Below are positions 28,707 to 36,386 of a stretch of DNA of 64,000 bases, one piece after another. This DNA is from Prevotella sp. oral taxon 376 (GTDB lineage: Bacteria > Bacteroidota > Bacteroidia > Bacteroidales > Bacteroidaceae). How positions within the stretch are numbered: position 1 is the first letter of the stretch; every line of letters begins with the position of its first letter. The notes under the pieces were generated by a model that saw nothing but the letters and a program-made list of their open reading frames with translations, ran no database searches and was not told the origin of the DNA. Location of the stretch: the NCBI RefSeq assembly GCF_003043945.1, contig NZ_PYXG01000001.1:620001-684000 (forward strand). The letters run 5' to 3'. The translations under genes were made by a program, and so were the position numbers.

Positions 28707-29426
28707 GTGGCAGAACTGAAGAAATCAAACAAGGCGAATCTGGAGAACAAGAGGTGGCAGGGCTTCCTCTTGGGCTTGATAGTTGCCTGTTCGCTGTTCT
28801 TTATGGCTATGGAATACACCACTCGTCCCAAACAGGCAGATGCCGAGATGGAAGTAGACGAAGACTTCATAGAGGATTTGGAGCTTAAACTGAAGAAAGA
28901 CAAGGACGACATGATATCCGTGGCCTCGCCGAAGCCGCCTCCCCCCGCGGTAACGGAGAAGGTGAAGGAGGCTGAAATGAGGCTGGCCGAGGCAGAAAAG
29001 ATTTCTCCCAACACGAGCGATATCGAGGCGGGGGAGGGTGATGCGCTGAAAAAAGAGGCTACGGTGAAGGAAGCCGTGCCTGCGGTTCCATTGGTGGAGA
29101 ACGACGATCCCTTGAGTTTCCGTGTCGTGCAGCAGATTCCCGAGTTCCCGGGAGGTATGGCCGCCTTCACCCAATGGCTCACCCAAAACCTGAAATATCC
29201 GCCCATGGCCCAGCAAAAGCATATAGAGGGGAAGGTTGTCGTCTCCTTTGTCATCAACAAGAACGGGTCGGTGTCTGACTTGAAGATTGAGCAGTCGGCC
29301 AATGATTCTCATCTCGACCAGGAGGCCTTGCGCGTGATGATGCGCATGCCGAAATGGAAACCGGGCCTGGAAAACGACAGGCCTTGTCGCACGATGATGG
29401 CCGTTCCGATTATTTTCGCAATTTAA
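28707..29426 (+). CDS. tonB: TonB-family energy transducer
   Basis: 239 residues starting at GTG (28707). One N-terminal membrane helix (LGLIVACSLFFMAMEY, about residues 23-38) anchors it in the inner membrane. A charged and proline-containing linker (SPKPPPPAVTEK) spans the periplasm. The C-terminal 90 residues are the TonB domain with EGKVVVSFVINKNGSVSDL and MMRMPKWKPGLENDRP. It couples the proton-motive force to outer-membrane receptors. It begins a same-strand run with the prenyl synthase 15 bp downstream. The start is GTG; no in-frame ATG lies near it. Confidence 0.9.
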   Translation: MAELKKSNKANLENKRWQGFLLGLIVACSLFFMAMEYTTRPKQADAEMEVDEDFIEDLELKLKKDKDDMISVASPKPPPPAVTEKVKEAEMRLAEAEKISPNTSDIEAGEGDALKKEATVKEAVPAVPLVENDDPLSFRVVQQIPEFPGGMAAFTQWLTQNLKYPPMAQQKHIEGKVVVSFVINKNGSVSDLKIEQSANDSHLDQEALRVMMRMPKWKPGLENDRPCRTMMAVPIIFAI

Positions 29427-29441
29427 AAACACTTTCATACT

Positions 29442-30416
29442 ATGTTTACGCCAGAAGAATTATTGAATCGCTTCAATGAATACTTGGACAATTTGCCTTA
29501 CGACCGCAAGCCCGAGTCGCTCTATGAGCCTGTCCGTTATGTCCTTTCCATGGGCGGAAAGCGCATCCGGCCTGTCTTGATGCTGTTGGCCTACAATCTT
29601 TTCAAGGACGATCCGGATACCATTCTTTCCTCGGCCTGTGCCTTGGAGACCTACCATAACTATACGCTCCTGCACGACGACCTGATGGACAATGCGCCGA
29701 TGCGCCGCGGACATGAGACCGTGCACATGAAGTGGAATGCCGACACAGCCATCCTGAGCGGTGATTCGATGCTCGTCCTGGCCTATCAGCGCATGGCGGC
29801 ATGTCGCCAAGACAAGCTCAAGGCCGTCATCGACTGCTTCACGGAGACAGCCCTTGAGATAGGCGAGGGGCAGCAATACGACATGGATTTCGAGGCTCGT
29901 ACCGATGTCCGGGAAGAAGAATACATCGAGATGATTCGCCTGAAGACCAGCGTCCTCCTGGCCTGCGCACTCAAGATCGGCGCCCTTCTGGCAGATGCGC
30001 CAGAAGCGGATGCCGAGAACCTCTATCGCTTTGGCGAGCAAATTGGCCTGGCTTTCCAGCTGCAAGACGACTATCTGGATGTATACGGCGATCCTGCCGT
30101 CTTCGGGAAGGCTATCGGCGGAGACATTCTTTGTAACAAGAAGACCTATATGTTGATCAATGCCTTCAATCGTTCGGATGCCGCGCGGCATGAGGAACTG
30201 GAGCGTTGGGTGTCGGCCAAGGACTTCGATGCCCGGGAAAAGATCGCCGCGGTAACGCATCTGTATAACGAGATGGGCATTGATCAGGTTGCCCGCGACA
30301 AGATACAGTCTTATTTCGAGCGGAGCAAGAAGTATCTCGATGCCGTCAATCTCCCTGCCGAGCGCAAGAAGCTGCTTGCTGGCTATGCCGAACAAATGAT
30401 GCACAGAGAAAGGTAG
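29442..30416 (+). CDS. Polyprenyl (trans-prenyl) diphosphate synthase
   Basis: 324 residues of the IspA/GGPPS fold. The first Asp-rich motif is HDDLMDNAPMRRG and the second is QLQDDYLDVYGD. GGKRIRP and the KTSVLL segment are also typical. It condenses IPP with an allylic diphosphate. Small residues before the first motif (ETYHNYTLL) suggest a C15-C20 product, but chain length is inference. It follows tonB by 15 bp. Confidence 0.9.
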   Translation: MFTPEELLNRFNEYLDNLPYDRKPESLYEPVRYVLSMGGKRIRPVLMLLAYNLFKDDPDTILSSACALETYHNYTLLHDDLMDNAPMRRGHETVHMKWNADTAILSGDSMLVLAYQRMAACRQDKLKAVIDCFTETALEIGEGQQYDMDFEARTDVREEEYIEMIRLKTSVLLACALKIGALLADAPEADAENLYRFGEQIGLAFQLQDDYLDVYGDPAVFGKAIGGDILCNKKTYMLINAFNRSDAARHEELERWVSAKDFDAREKIAAVTHLYNEMGIDQVARDKIQSYFERSKKYLDAVNLPAERKKLLAGYAEQMMHRER

Positions 30417-30495
30417 ACCCTCTCCTCCAGCTTCCCTTAGATGGGTCGGATGCGTGTAAAACATTGAATCCCAAAAATAAATTATTTCACAATAA

Positions 30496-31194
30496 GTGCC
30501 CTACAGAAGATTACCCAAGAGTGATGCAGCCCGTCTGAAAGCCTTGAAGACGCTGCTTGACAACAACGATATCTATACCGCCCGCAACAGGTTTATCGAC
30601 TGGAAAACGCTCAATATGGCCCAGCCGCTGTACGACCGGCTGCTGACGGCCACCGAACAGCTTCGCCTAAGTAAGCTGGCACTGAAGCGCTATAATACGC
30701 GCATGGGCAAACTACACCATAACGCGTGGATCTATGTGAGCCACTTCGTACAGGTGCTGATCATGAGCATGGAGCGTGGAGAAATCAGGCGCGGCCTTCT
30801 GGAGCTGTACGGTCTTCCGCAGGATGCCACAGCCGTGCCCGACATCACGACCTCCGGCAAGCTCATGGAGTGGGGAAAGAAGATTATCGAAGGCGAGAGG
30901 GCGCGCGTCAGGAAAGGTGGCCGGCCTATCTATAACCCCTCGCTGGGTATGCTGAATACCCATTACGATATCTTTGTCGATGCCGTGCGGCAGCAACAGG
31001 CTTTGCTGGAGCGCACGCAAAGAGATTCCGGCGACATTCAGGAACTCCGCCCCCAGGTAGACGAGGTGATACTCAACTTGTGGAATCAGATAGAGAAGCA
31101 TTATGAGGGCGAGCCTCCCGAGACGCGTTTCGAGGCGTGTCGGAAGTTCGGGGTAATTTATTATTACCGCCGGCATGAGGAACATAATTATTAG
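30496..31194 (+). CDS. Conserved-looking alpha-helical protein of unknown function
   Basis: 232 residues starting at GTG (30496). It is rich in Arg, Lys and Leu and predicted all-helical from its periodicity, without a signal peptide or membrane helix. Segments such as KLHHNAWIYVSHFVQVLIMS and GRPIYNPSLGML look ordered and conserved, but I do not recognise a family. It sits in a same-strand run between the prenyl synthase (79 bp) and tatD (18 bp). Confidence 0.7.
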   Translation: MPYRRLPKSDAARLKALKTLLDNNDIYTARNRFIDWKTLNMAQPLYDRLLTATEQLRLSKLALKRYNTRMGKLHHNAWIYVSHFVQVLIMSMERGEIRRGLLELYGLPQDATAVPDITTSGKLMEWGKKIIEGERARVRKGGRPIYNPSLGMLNTHYDIFVDAVRQQQALLERTQRDSGDIQELRPQVDEVILNLWNQIEKHYEGEPPETRFEACRKFGVIYYYRRHEEHNY

Positions 31195-31212
31195 GATTAA
31201 ACTTTTAAGACA

Positions 31213-32019
31213 TTGAATTTCATAGATACACACGCTCACTTAGACGCTGAGGAGTTTCGCGAGGACTTGCCGGAAGTCATCGCAAGGGCACGGGAAGCTG
31301 GTGTCAGCAAGGTCTTCCTGCCCTGCGTCAACCTGTCATCCATTCCGACAATGGAGGAGGCATGCCGCTCTTTTCCCGGCTATCTGTACCCCATGGTGGG
31401 GCTGCAACCCGAGGAAGTGGGTGCCGACTGGCAGGAAGTCTTGGGCCAGATGAAGCGCTATCTCGCCTCTAAGGAGGAACACCCCATGCTGGGTGGGGCT
31501 GAAATCCTTGCTGTCGGCGAGGTGGGACTCGACTTCTATTGGACGCGGGAGTTTGAGAAAGAACAGCTGGCAGCCTTCGAAGAACAGGTGAAGTGGGCCG
31601 TTGAGTACCGGCTCCCGTTGATGATACATTGCCGAAAGGCGCAGAACGAGCTCCTCCGCATTCTCAAGCTATATAGGAAAAACCTGGTGGGCGGCGTGTT
31701 CCATTGCTTCACCGGTAACGGCAGGGAGGCTCTCGAGCTGCTTTCGTTGGATGGCTTCATGCTCGGCATAGGCGGCGTGTCTACATTCAAGAGCAGTCAT
31801 CTGCGGGAAGATCTGCCCGCCCATGTCCCTTTGAGTCGCATCGTTTTGGAGACCGACAGCCCCTATATGGCCCCGGTTCCCCATCGGGGCAGTCGTAACG
31901 AGAGCGGCTTTCTTGTTTCCGTCGTGCGTCAACTGGCCGAAAGCTACGGCGTAAGCGAGGAAGAAGTGGCCCGCCAGACGAATGAGAATGTGCGGCGAGT
32001 GTTTCATTTGGAAGAATAG
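31213..32019 (+). CDS. tatD: TatD-family metal-dependent hydrolase
   Basis: 268 residues starting at TTG (31213). The metal ligands of the family are all visible: FIDTHAHLD, GEVGLDFY, MIHCRKA, VFHCFTGN and ETDSPYMAP. TatD proteins are cytoplasmic 3'-5' exonucleases or DNases of the amidohydrolase superfamily. The gene is co-directional with its neighbours and 3 bp upstream of the YjbR gene. Confidence 0.92.
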   Translation: MNFIDTHAHLDAEEFREDLPEVIARAREAGVSKVFLPCVNLSSIPTMEEACRSFPGYLYPMVGLQPEEVGADWQEVLGQMKRYLASKEEHPMLGGAEILAVGEVGLDFYWTREFEKEQLAAFEEQVKWAVEYRLPLMIHCRKAQNELLRILKLYRKNLVGGVFHCFTGNGREALELLSLDGFMLGIGGVSTFKSSHLREDLPAHVPLSRIVLETDSPYMAPVPHRGSRNESGFLVSVVRQLAESYGVSEEEVARQTNENVRRVFHLEE

Positions 32020-32022
32020 GAA

Positions 32023-32376
32023 ATGAATATAGAAGAAGTCCGGGCCTACGCCTTGTCCCTGAAAGGAGTAACAGAGGACATGCCTTTTGGGGAAGACTGC
32101 CTCACCTTCCGCGTCGGGCAGAAGATATTCATGTGTATTAACCTGGGCGCCCTTGGGTCTGTCATAGCTCTCAAGCTATTGCCCGAGACCAATGAGGAAC
32201 TGCGGGAAGAGTTTGTGGGGATTACCCCTGCCTATCATTGGAACAAGAAACATTGGAGCGATGTCTCTCTCCAAAGTGATGTCCCGGACAAGTGCATCCA
32301 TAGCCTGATTGATCAGTCTTATCACTTGGTAGTGAGCAAATTACCTAAGAATTTACGCCTGAGATGCGGACTTTGA
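32023..32376 (+). CDS. MmcQ/YjbR family DNA-binding-like protein
   Basis: 117 residues with the family's pattern: an N-terminal helix (VRAYALSLKGVTEDMPFGED), a beta-sheet core (LTFRVGQKIFMCINL), TPAYHWNKKHW, and a C-terminal helix ending in SYHLVVSKLPK. YjbR-like proteins resemble DNA-binding folds, but no function is established. It is the last gene of the 28.7-32.4 kb run. Confidence 0.88.
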   Translation: MNIEEVRAYALSLKGVTEDMPFGEDCLTFRVGQKIFMCINLGALGSVIALKLLPETNEELREEFVGITPAYHWNKKHWSDVSLQSDVPDKCIHSLIDQSYHLVVSKLPKNLRLRCGL

Positions 32377-32451
32377 ATGTTTAAAGAAATTTAAATAGAT
32401 GACCAAAAGCTTCTGATTCTCGAATAAAAACTATACTTTTGTAACCGATTT

Positions 32452-32539
32452 GGAGAGATGCTCGAGTGGCTGAAGAGGCACGCCTGGAAAGCGTGTAACC
32501 GTCTAAAGCGGTTCCGGGGTTCGAATCCCCGTCTCTCCG
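32452..32539 (+). tRNA. tRNA-Ser (anticodon GGA)
   Basis: The acceptor arms GGAGAGA and TCTCTCC pair perfectly, with discriminator G. The anticodon loop CTGGAAA carries GGA. A long variable arm (TAACCGTCTAAAGCGGTT) is typical of serine tRNAs, and the T-arm GGGGTTCGAATCCCC is intact. CCA is not encoded. It ends about 100 bp before the mobile element begins. Confidence 0.96.
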
Positions 32540-32553
32540 CGTTCGCAGACAGG

Positions 32554-32595
32554 CCGGCCGCTTATTTCCCGTAAATAAGCGGCCGGTTGTTGTTT
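32554..32595 (+). terminator. tRNA-Ser terminator
   Basis: A perfect 14 bp inverted repeat CCGGCCGCTTATTT / AAATAAGCGGCCGG with a 5 nt loop is followed by TTGTTGTTTTTC. It lies 15 bp after the tRNA. Confidence 0.85.
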
Positions 32596-32693
32596 TTCTC
32601 CCGAGAACTTAGGTTCTTGTATCCTCGAAATTGTCTACGGCGGTATTACATTATAAGATGATTTCTAAAACGTATCTAATTGAGAAAGAAGAA

Positions 32694-32724
32694 GTTACCT
32701 CGCTGTAAAAACTAAACAGGTAAC
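32694..32724. repeat. Left-end GTTACCT/AGGTAAC inverted repeat
   Basis: A perfect 7 bp inverted pair, 32694-32700 and 32718-32724, separated by 17 bp. The same motif occurs several times at the other end (45904-45964), so it may be a recombinase or accessory-protein site. Confidence 0.4.
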
Positions 32725-32776
32725 GATTTGGAAACGAGCGAAGTACTTTCTATCGCATATTTCTACATCAACAAAG

Positions 32777-32830
32777 AACGCTTGTTATTCTATTTGCAAA
32801 GATAATCATTTGCTTTGAATAACAAGCGTT
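32777..32830. repeat. 14 bp perfect inverted repeat near the element's left end
   Basis: AACGCTTGTTATTC (32777-32790) and its exact complement (32817-32830) flank a 26 bp AT-rich loop. It lies 67 bp beyond the mobA stop, and the plus strand continues TTTG. It may be the mob operon terminator or an end structure. Confidence 0.45.
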
Positions 32831-32896
32831 TTTGATAAGATTTTCACTCTTTTGCGTCATCTGTTGTTTGGAAAGATTGAAAAATGAGGAGAATGG

Positions 32897-33976
32897 TTAT
32901 ATTCCTCTTCCTCGTTTCTTCTTTTTCTTGGCTTGGTTTCTGAGTTTTCGTTGCCATACCGTCTCAGCATAATCATCGCCATGTGTCTGTGGATTGATAA
33001 GTCCACCTGCTCCCGAAATTATTTCTTCAGCAGCATTCAAGACAGTGCTTGCTACATTTCCTACGGCTTGTGCAATAGGTGAAGTTTCGTTTGCTTTTGT
33101 AGGCGGTGTGTACGAACGGCTGGGAGGAACAAGTTGATAGGCTGTATCCGGTTGGGGTTTGCTCTTTTCCTGCTTGTGCGCCATTATTTGAGCTTTTGTC
33201 ATTATCTCCTTTGTTTCGGCTTTATTGCCTGCTTCAAAGTTCTTTTGCAAAGAACGGTAGCCGAACTCCCTGCCGATTTCGGAAGCCTTGAAGCTTTGTC
33301 CATTGAAGGAGAACTTCAAACCATATACTTTGCCCTGCTTGTTCTTCATGCGCTCTATGGCGATGTCGTTCTTATTTAGGTCGTAAAGAAACATTGAATG
33401 CCCTGTGATGCCTGTTCCTTTATACTTTTCAAGCAAGGTGTAGCAAATCTTTTGTACCTGCTGCTTCGTTTGCTCTCTCGTAGGATTGGATTTTGCTTTC
33501 TGATGCATCCTTTCAGCCTTTACTTCCTTTGCAATGGTCAAGCCTTTCGAGCGACTTATTTCCTCCGCCACTCTTGCTGCCCTGTTGCTTACAAAAGTGG
33601 TGTCATAGACCTCCCCATACAGGCTGATGCGGTTGGCAATGATATGGATATGCCTGTTATCGGTGTCCTTGTGCGTTACTGCTACCCATTGGTGGTTGTT
33701 AAGTCCCATTTGTTTGGCAAACAGATGGGCTATCCGCATGAGTTCAGATACGGGTAGTTTCTTCTCATCCTGAGGTGCTATACCGATTTCAATGCGGAGG
33801 AACTTGTTTCTGCAACGACTGTTATAATCGCTGACCACTTTCATTTCCTCATAGATTGCTTTCGGTTCTCTGCTGCAAAGATTGTGGAAGGCAAGCCGAT
33901 TACCGAGCTTTCCCTCTCTGAAAATATAATCCAAAGCCGTGCTGCCATGCGCTATCGCCTTACATTTTCCTATCAT
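32897..33976 (-). CDS. mobA: Relaxase/mobilization nuclease MobA
   Basis: 359 residues. The relaxase motif THKDTDNRHIHIIANRI gives the His-triad metal site. An N-terminal tyrosine in LDYIFREGK is a candidate for the nicking residue. This matches the MobP-type relaxases of Bacteroides mobilizable elements, which nick oriT and lead the strand into a helper conjugation apparatus. The C-terminus is very basic (KKKKKRGRG). The start overlaps mobC by 17 bp, so mobC-mobA is an operon. Confidence 0.9.
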   Translation of the reverse strand: MIGKCKAIAHGSTALDYIFREGKLGNRLAFHNLCSREPKAIYEEMKVVSDYNSRCRNKFLRIEIGIAPQDEKKLPVSELMRIAHLFAKQMGLNNHQWVAVTHKDTDNRHIHIIANRISLYGEVYDTTFVSNRAARVAEEISRSKGLTIAKEVKAERMHQKAKSNPTREQTKQQVQKICYTLLEKYKGTGITGHSMFLYDLNKNDIAIERMKNKQGKVYGLKFSFNGQSFKASEIGREFGYRSLQKNFEAGNKAETKEIMTKAQIMAHKQEKSKPQPDTAYQLVPPSRSYTPPTKANETSPIAQAVGNVASTVLNAAEEIISGAGGLINPQTHGDDYAETVWQRKLRNQAKKKKKRGRGI

Positions 33977-34391
33977 CTCTCGACATATTTAAGACCTTAT
34001 ATATTTCGTCGTCCACACGAAAATGCGGGTCGTAAAATCGCTTAAATGCTTCTTTGGCACATAGCGAAAGGTTCTGTGTGATATGTACCCATCTCTCATC
34101 CTTGACTTTAATAAGGTTGGAAATCTGCCCATAGAACCTGCCCGTATGCTGGAGAATGGCAATGGCTTCTCTCTCATTGTCCGTCATCTTAGGAATGGCA
34201 ACCACTTCTCCATTAAGGAGTATTTCACGGCAGTAGTCTGAGAACTTCCGTCTTGTGCTTTCCGCCTTTGACTTGATGCGCTGCTTTTCCTCTAAGGTGC
34301 ATCTTACCTTGATGAACTCCGTCTTGTTCATCCTCGCTTCTTCTTTACCTCGTTGCTGCCATTTGGCAGTTCTGCTATCATATCTGTTCAT
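33960..34391 (-). CDS. mobC: Relaxosome accessory protein MobC
   Basis: 143 residues. A basic N-terminus leads into FIKVRCTLEEKQRIKSKAES, a ribbon-helix-helix-like region, and the MobC stretch ILQHTGRFYGQISNLIKV. MobC proteins open the DNA at oriT for the relaxase. It is immediately upstream of, and overlaps, mobA. The hairpin-rich stretch upstream (34474-34600) is the likely oriT. Confidence 0.85.
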   Translation of the reverse strand: MNRYDSRTAKWQQRGKEEARMNKTEFIKVRCTLEEKQRIKSKAESTRRKFSDYCREILLNGEVVAIPKMTDNEREAIAILQHTGRFYGQISNLIKVKDERWVHITQNLSLCAKEAFKRFYDPHFRVDDEIYKVLNMSRDDRKM

Positions 34392-34473
34392 ATAAAAGTC
34401 CTCTTTTCTTTGTTTTCAATCTTGCTTAATTTCTGAACACTGACCGATGAGAACGGAGTGATTACGGTCTAAT

Positions 34474-34600
34474 CTCCCCGACAATTAAACGAGGGGAGCA
34501 AGCGCAGTTTGTGGGTACAAACTGACGTCTTGCAATGTCAGCTAACGAAACGTTTACGCATAAAGCGTTTTGTCGTCCAAAAATGAATGCTATGCATTCA
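34474..34600. other. Candidate oriT: cluster of hairpins upstream of mobCA
   Basis: Four inverted repeats lie in 127 bp: CTCCCC/GGGGAG (34474-34498), CAGTTTGT-GGGT-ACAAACTG (34505-34524), AACGAAACGTT (34544-34554) and TGAATGC-TAT-GCATTCA (34584-34600). The position directly upstream of mobC-mobA and the density of small hairpins fit a transfer origin. The nick site cannot be identified by eye. No gene lies in 34392-34742. Confidence 0.5.
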
Positions 34601-34677
34601 GAAGATTAACTGTGTTCGTGGCATTCCCACCATTCAATGTGTTCAGTAAAAATCTATTGTTGGTACTACCCTAAAAC

Positions 34678-34735
34678 GGTCGAGGATTTTGAGTGAAAGG
34701 GACGTTCCTTTTTCTGAAAACCCTCGACCTTTTTC
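34678..34735. terminator. Hairpin terminator after the DUF3408 gene
   Basis: GGTCGAGG (34678-34685) pairs with CCTCGACC (34722-34729), with further partial pairing inside. TTTTTC follows on the plus strand and GTTTTAGG on the minus strand. It sits 14 bp after the DUF3408 stop. Confidence 0.6.
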
Positions 34736-34742
34736 TTACGGC

Positions 34743-35207
34743 TTACAGTCTTCTCCATTTCTCTATGTCCTCATCATATTCCTCTAGATGTTGGCGGATA
34801 ATGTTTTCTACGAAACTTGAAAGGTTGCTGCCCCTATCGCCTAATCTGCGTACAATGAAGTCCGCACGTTCCTGTGTCTCCCTGCTCAGATAGACCGCTT
34901 TTCTCTCACTTAGCTTTGTCGGAACAAGGAACGCTTGCTTGTATGCTTCGAATGTCTCCTTTCTCATCTTGGCACTGATGCGTCGTTGAATAGTTGCATG
35001 CTCTGTATGCAGTACAGGCTCGGATGGCGTGGCATGCTCTATGGTATGTTTTGTTTCTTGTTGTTTTTGCTCTTGAATATTTTTCATTCCCTCTGCCCGG
35101 AATTCAGCGACAGTTTGTTCACTTGAATTTTCAGCTTGGCTCATACCAAAAGTTTTTCCTATGAAACGATCTATTTCTTCCATATTTCTTCTTTCCTTTT
35201 TCATCAC
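34743..35207 (-). CDS. DUF3408 mobile-element protein
   Basis: 154 residues. The N-terminal half is polar and low in order. The C-terminal half (RISAKMRKETFEAYKQAFL, KLSERKAVYLSRETQERADF, then RRLGDRGSNLSSFVENIIR) is a ribbon-helix-helix-like DUF3408 domain, common in Bacteroides conjugative and mobilizable elements. The role is probably DNA binding in transfer or partition. The ATG lies 1 bp after the primase stop, so it is co-transcribed with it. An inner ATG at residue 9 is possible. Confidence 0.82.
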   Translation of the reverse strand: MMKKERRNMEEIDRFIGKTFGMSQAENSSEQTVAEFRAEGMKNIQEQKQQETKHTIEHATPSEPVLHTEHATIQRRISAKMRKETFEAYKQAFLVPTKLSERKAVYLSRETQERADFIVRRLGDRGSNLSSFVENIIRQHLEEYDEDIEKWRRL

Positions 35208-35208
35208 T

Positions 35209-36174
35209 CTATCTTATTTTAAGTTTGACTTGTTTTATTTTGTTGCTTGTATTTGGAGTTTTCTCCAACTTTTTCTGTTGCTCACGGACACGGCTGGCGT
35301 GAAAATCGTTGAGGTCTTTGAAGTCTCTATAATACACTGCCATATCTTCTACCTTAAAACCTGTGTTTACAAATTCCTGCACTGCCTTTCGCCCAGCATC
35401 GTCATTATCAAGAAAAGCACGAATGGAGGTTATACTTCTCTCGTTTAGGTAGCGAATACTTCTGGCCACATTGCTTACAGAGTTCATCACAAGGCATTGG
35501 TTGGTTACTTTCTCTTTCATTGAAAGAAAAGAGAGAAAGTCCATAAAACCCTCGAACAGACAAACGGGCTGTTCCATGTCCTCAAATATCGGAGTGATGC
35601 CCTTCGGGGCCGTTCCCTTGAACGTATTGTTGTCCCGAAGTTCATAGCCACCCGAAGAGTTGGCAAAGCCGATGGCTTCATATCTTCTTCCTCTTACCTC
35701 GTAACTGATACATTTGAGAAAGGGTGTTGCCTTTTCCAAATTAATACAGCGTTCCTTTTTGAAATACTCCTGTAAGTGCGGCGACAAGGTGTCTGATAGG
35801 CATATCTGTCTCCTTGTACCGCTTGCCGTTACATTTTCTCTTTGATTTGGACTGATGGATATTCCTCTATTTGTAAAACTGTAGCTGTGCGTTGTATTAT
35901 CGGGAGCGTTCTGTCCCAAACGGCAGATGGCTTCCGAGAGCGTGCAGCCCTCCAAACGCATGCAAAGGTCGATGATGCTTCCACCCCTGCCTTCGGCATA
36001 GTCTATCCAAAGGTTCTTTTCCGTGTCCACCTTGAAACTCGGATGTGTTTCCTCCCTGAGCGGTGAGTGGTACATGGCATAGGTCGGTGTCTTGCGGACA
36101 GGCTTGATGCCTTTACTTTCGAGATATTCCACGATGGAATATCGCTTGATAGCTGATAAATCTTCTTCTTTCAT
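35209..36174 (-). CDS. Toprim-domain primase of the mobile element
   Basis: 321 residues. The N-terminal region (MYHSPLREETHPSFKVD ... IDYAEGRGGSIIDLCMRLEG) is the CHC2-like zinc-finger fold of DnaG-type primases, but the zinc cysteines are mostly lost. The Toprim motifs are VCLFEGFMDFLSFL and AFLDNDDAGRKAVQ. It should make primers for replication of the excised element. It lies downstream of the VirE-like gene with an iteron-like repeat stretch between. Confidence 0.85.
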   Translation of the reverse strand: MKEEDLSAIKRYSIVEYLESKGIKPVRKTPTYAMYHSPLREETHPSFKVDTEKNLWIDYAEGRGGSIIDLCMRLEGCTLSEAICRLGQNAPDNTTHSYSFTNRGISISPNQRENVTASGTRRQICLSDTLSPHLQEYFKKERCINLEKATPFLKCISYEVRGRRYEAIGFANSSGGYELRDNNTFKGTAPKGITPIFEDMEQPVCLFEGFMDFLSFLSMKEKVTNQCLVMNSVSNVARSIRYLNERSITSIRAFLDNDDAGRKAVQEFVNTGFKVEDMAVYYRDFKDLNDFHASRVREQQKKLEKTPNTSNKIKQVKLKIR

Positions 36175-36280
36175 TGTTTTTGATGTTTTAATGGATTGAA
36201 TGATAATTATTTATGCTTGTCTGTTTTATGGTTTTACCGTTTCCAAAGTTTTCCTCTCCAAACTTTTTCATCTTTCTTCT

Positions 36281-36386
36281 TACTACATACTATTTTGTGA
36301 TTAAGTGATTGATAATCAATATTATTTTGTAGTATCAGGCCATACTACAAACCTACTACATGTGCCTACTACATTTGGCTACTACA
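36281..36386. repeat. Iteron-like TACTACA repeats between helicase and primase genes
   Basis: The heptamer TACTACA occurs at 36281, 36343, 36354, 36367 and 36380, and inverted (TGTAGTA) at 36328. The last four are spaced 11, 13 and 13 bp apart. They run into the 3' end of the VirE-like gene. Tandem direct repeats beside replication genes are typical of iterons at a replication origin. The remaining spacer down to 36175 shows nothing else. Confidence 0.6.

Noticed and set aside
32452..32539. tRNA-Ser 3' end as the attachment site
   Set aside because: No duplicate of its 3' sequence was found around 45.8-46.1 kb, so the tRNA may be a bystander.
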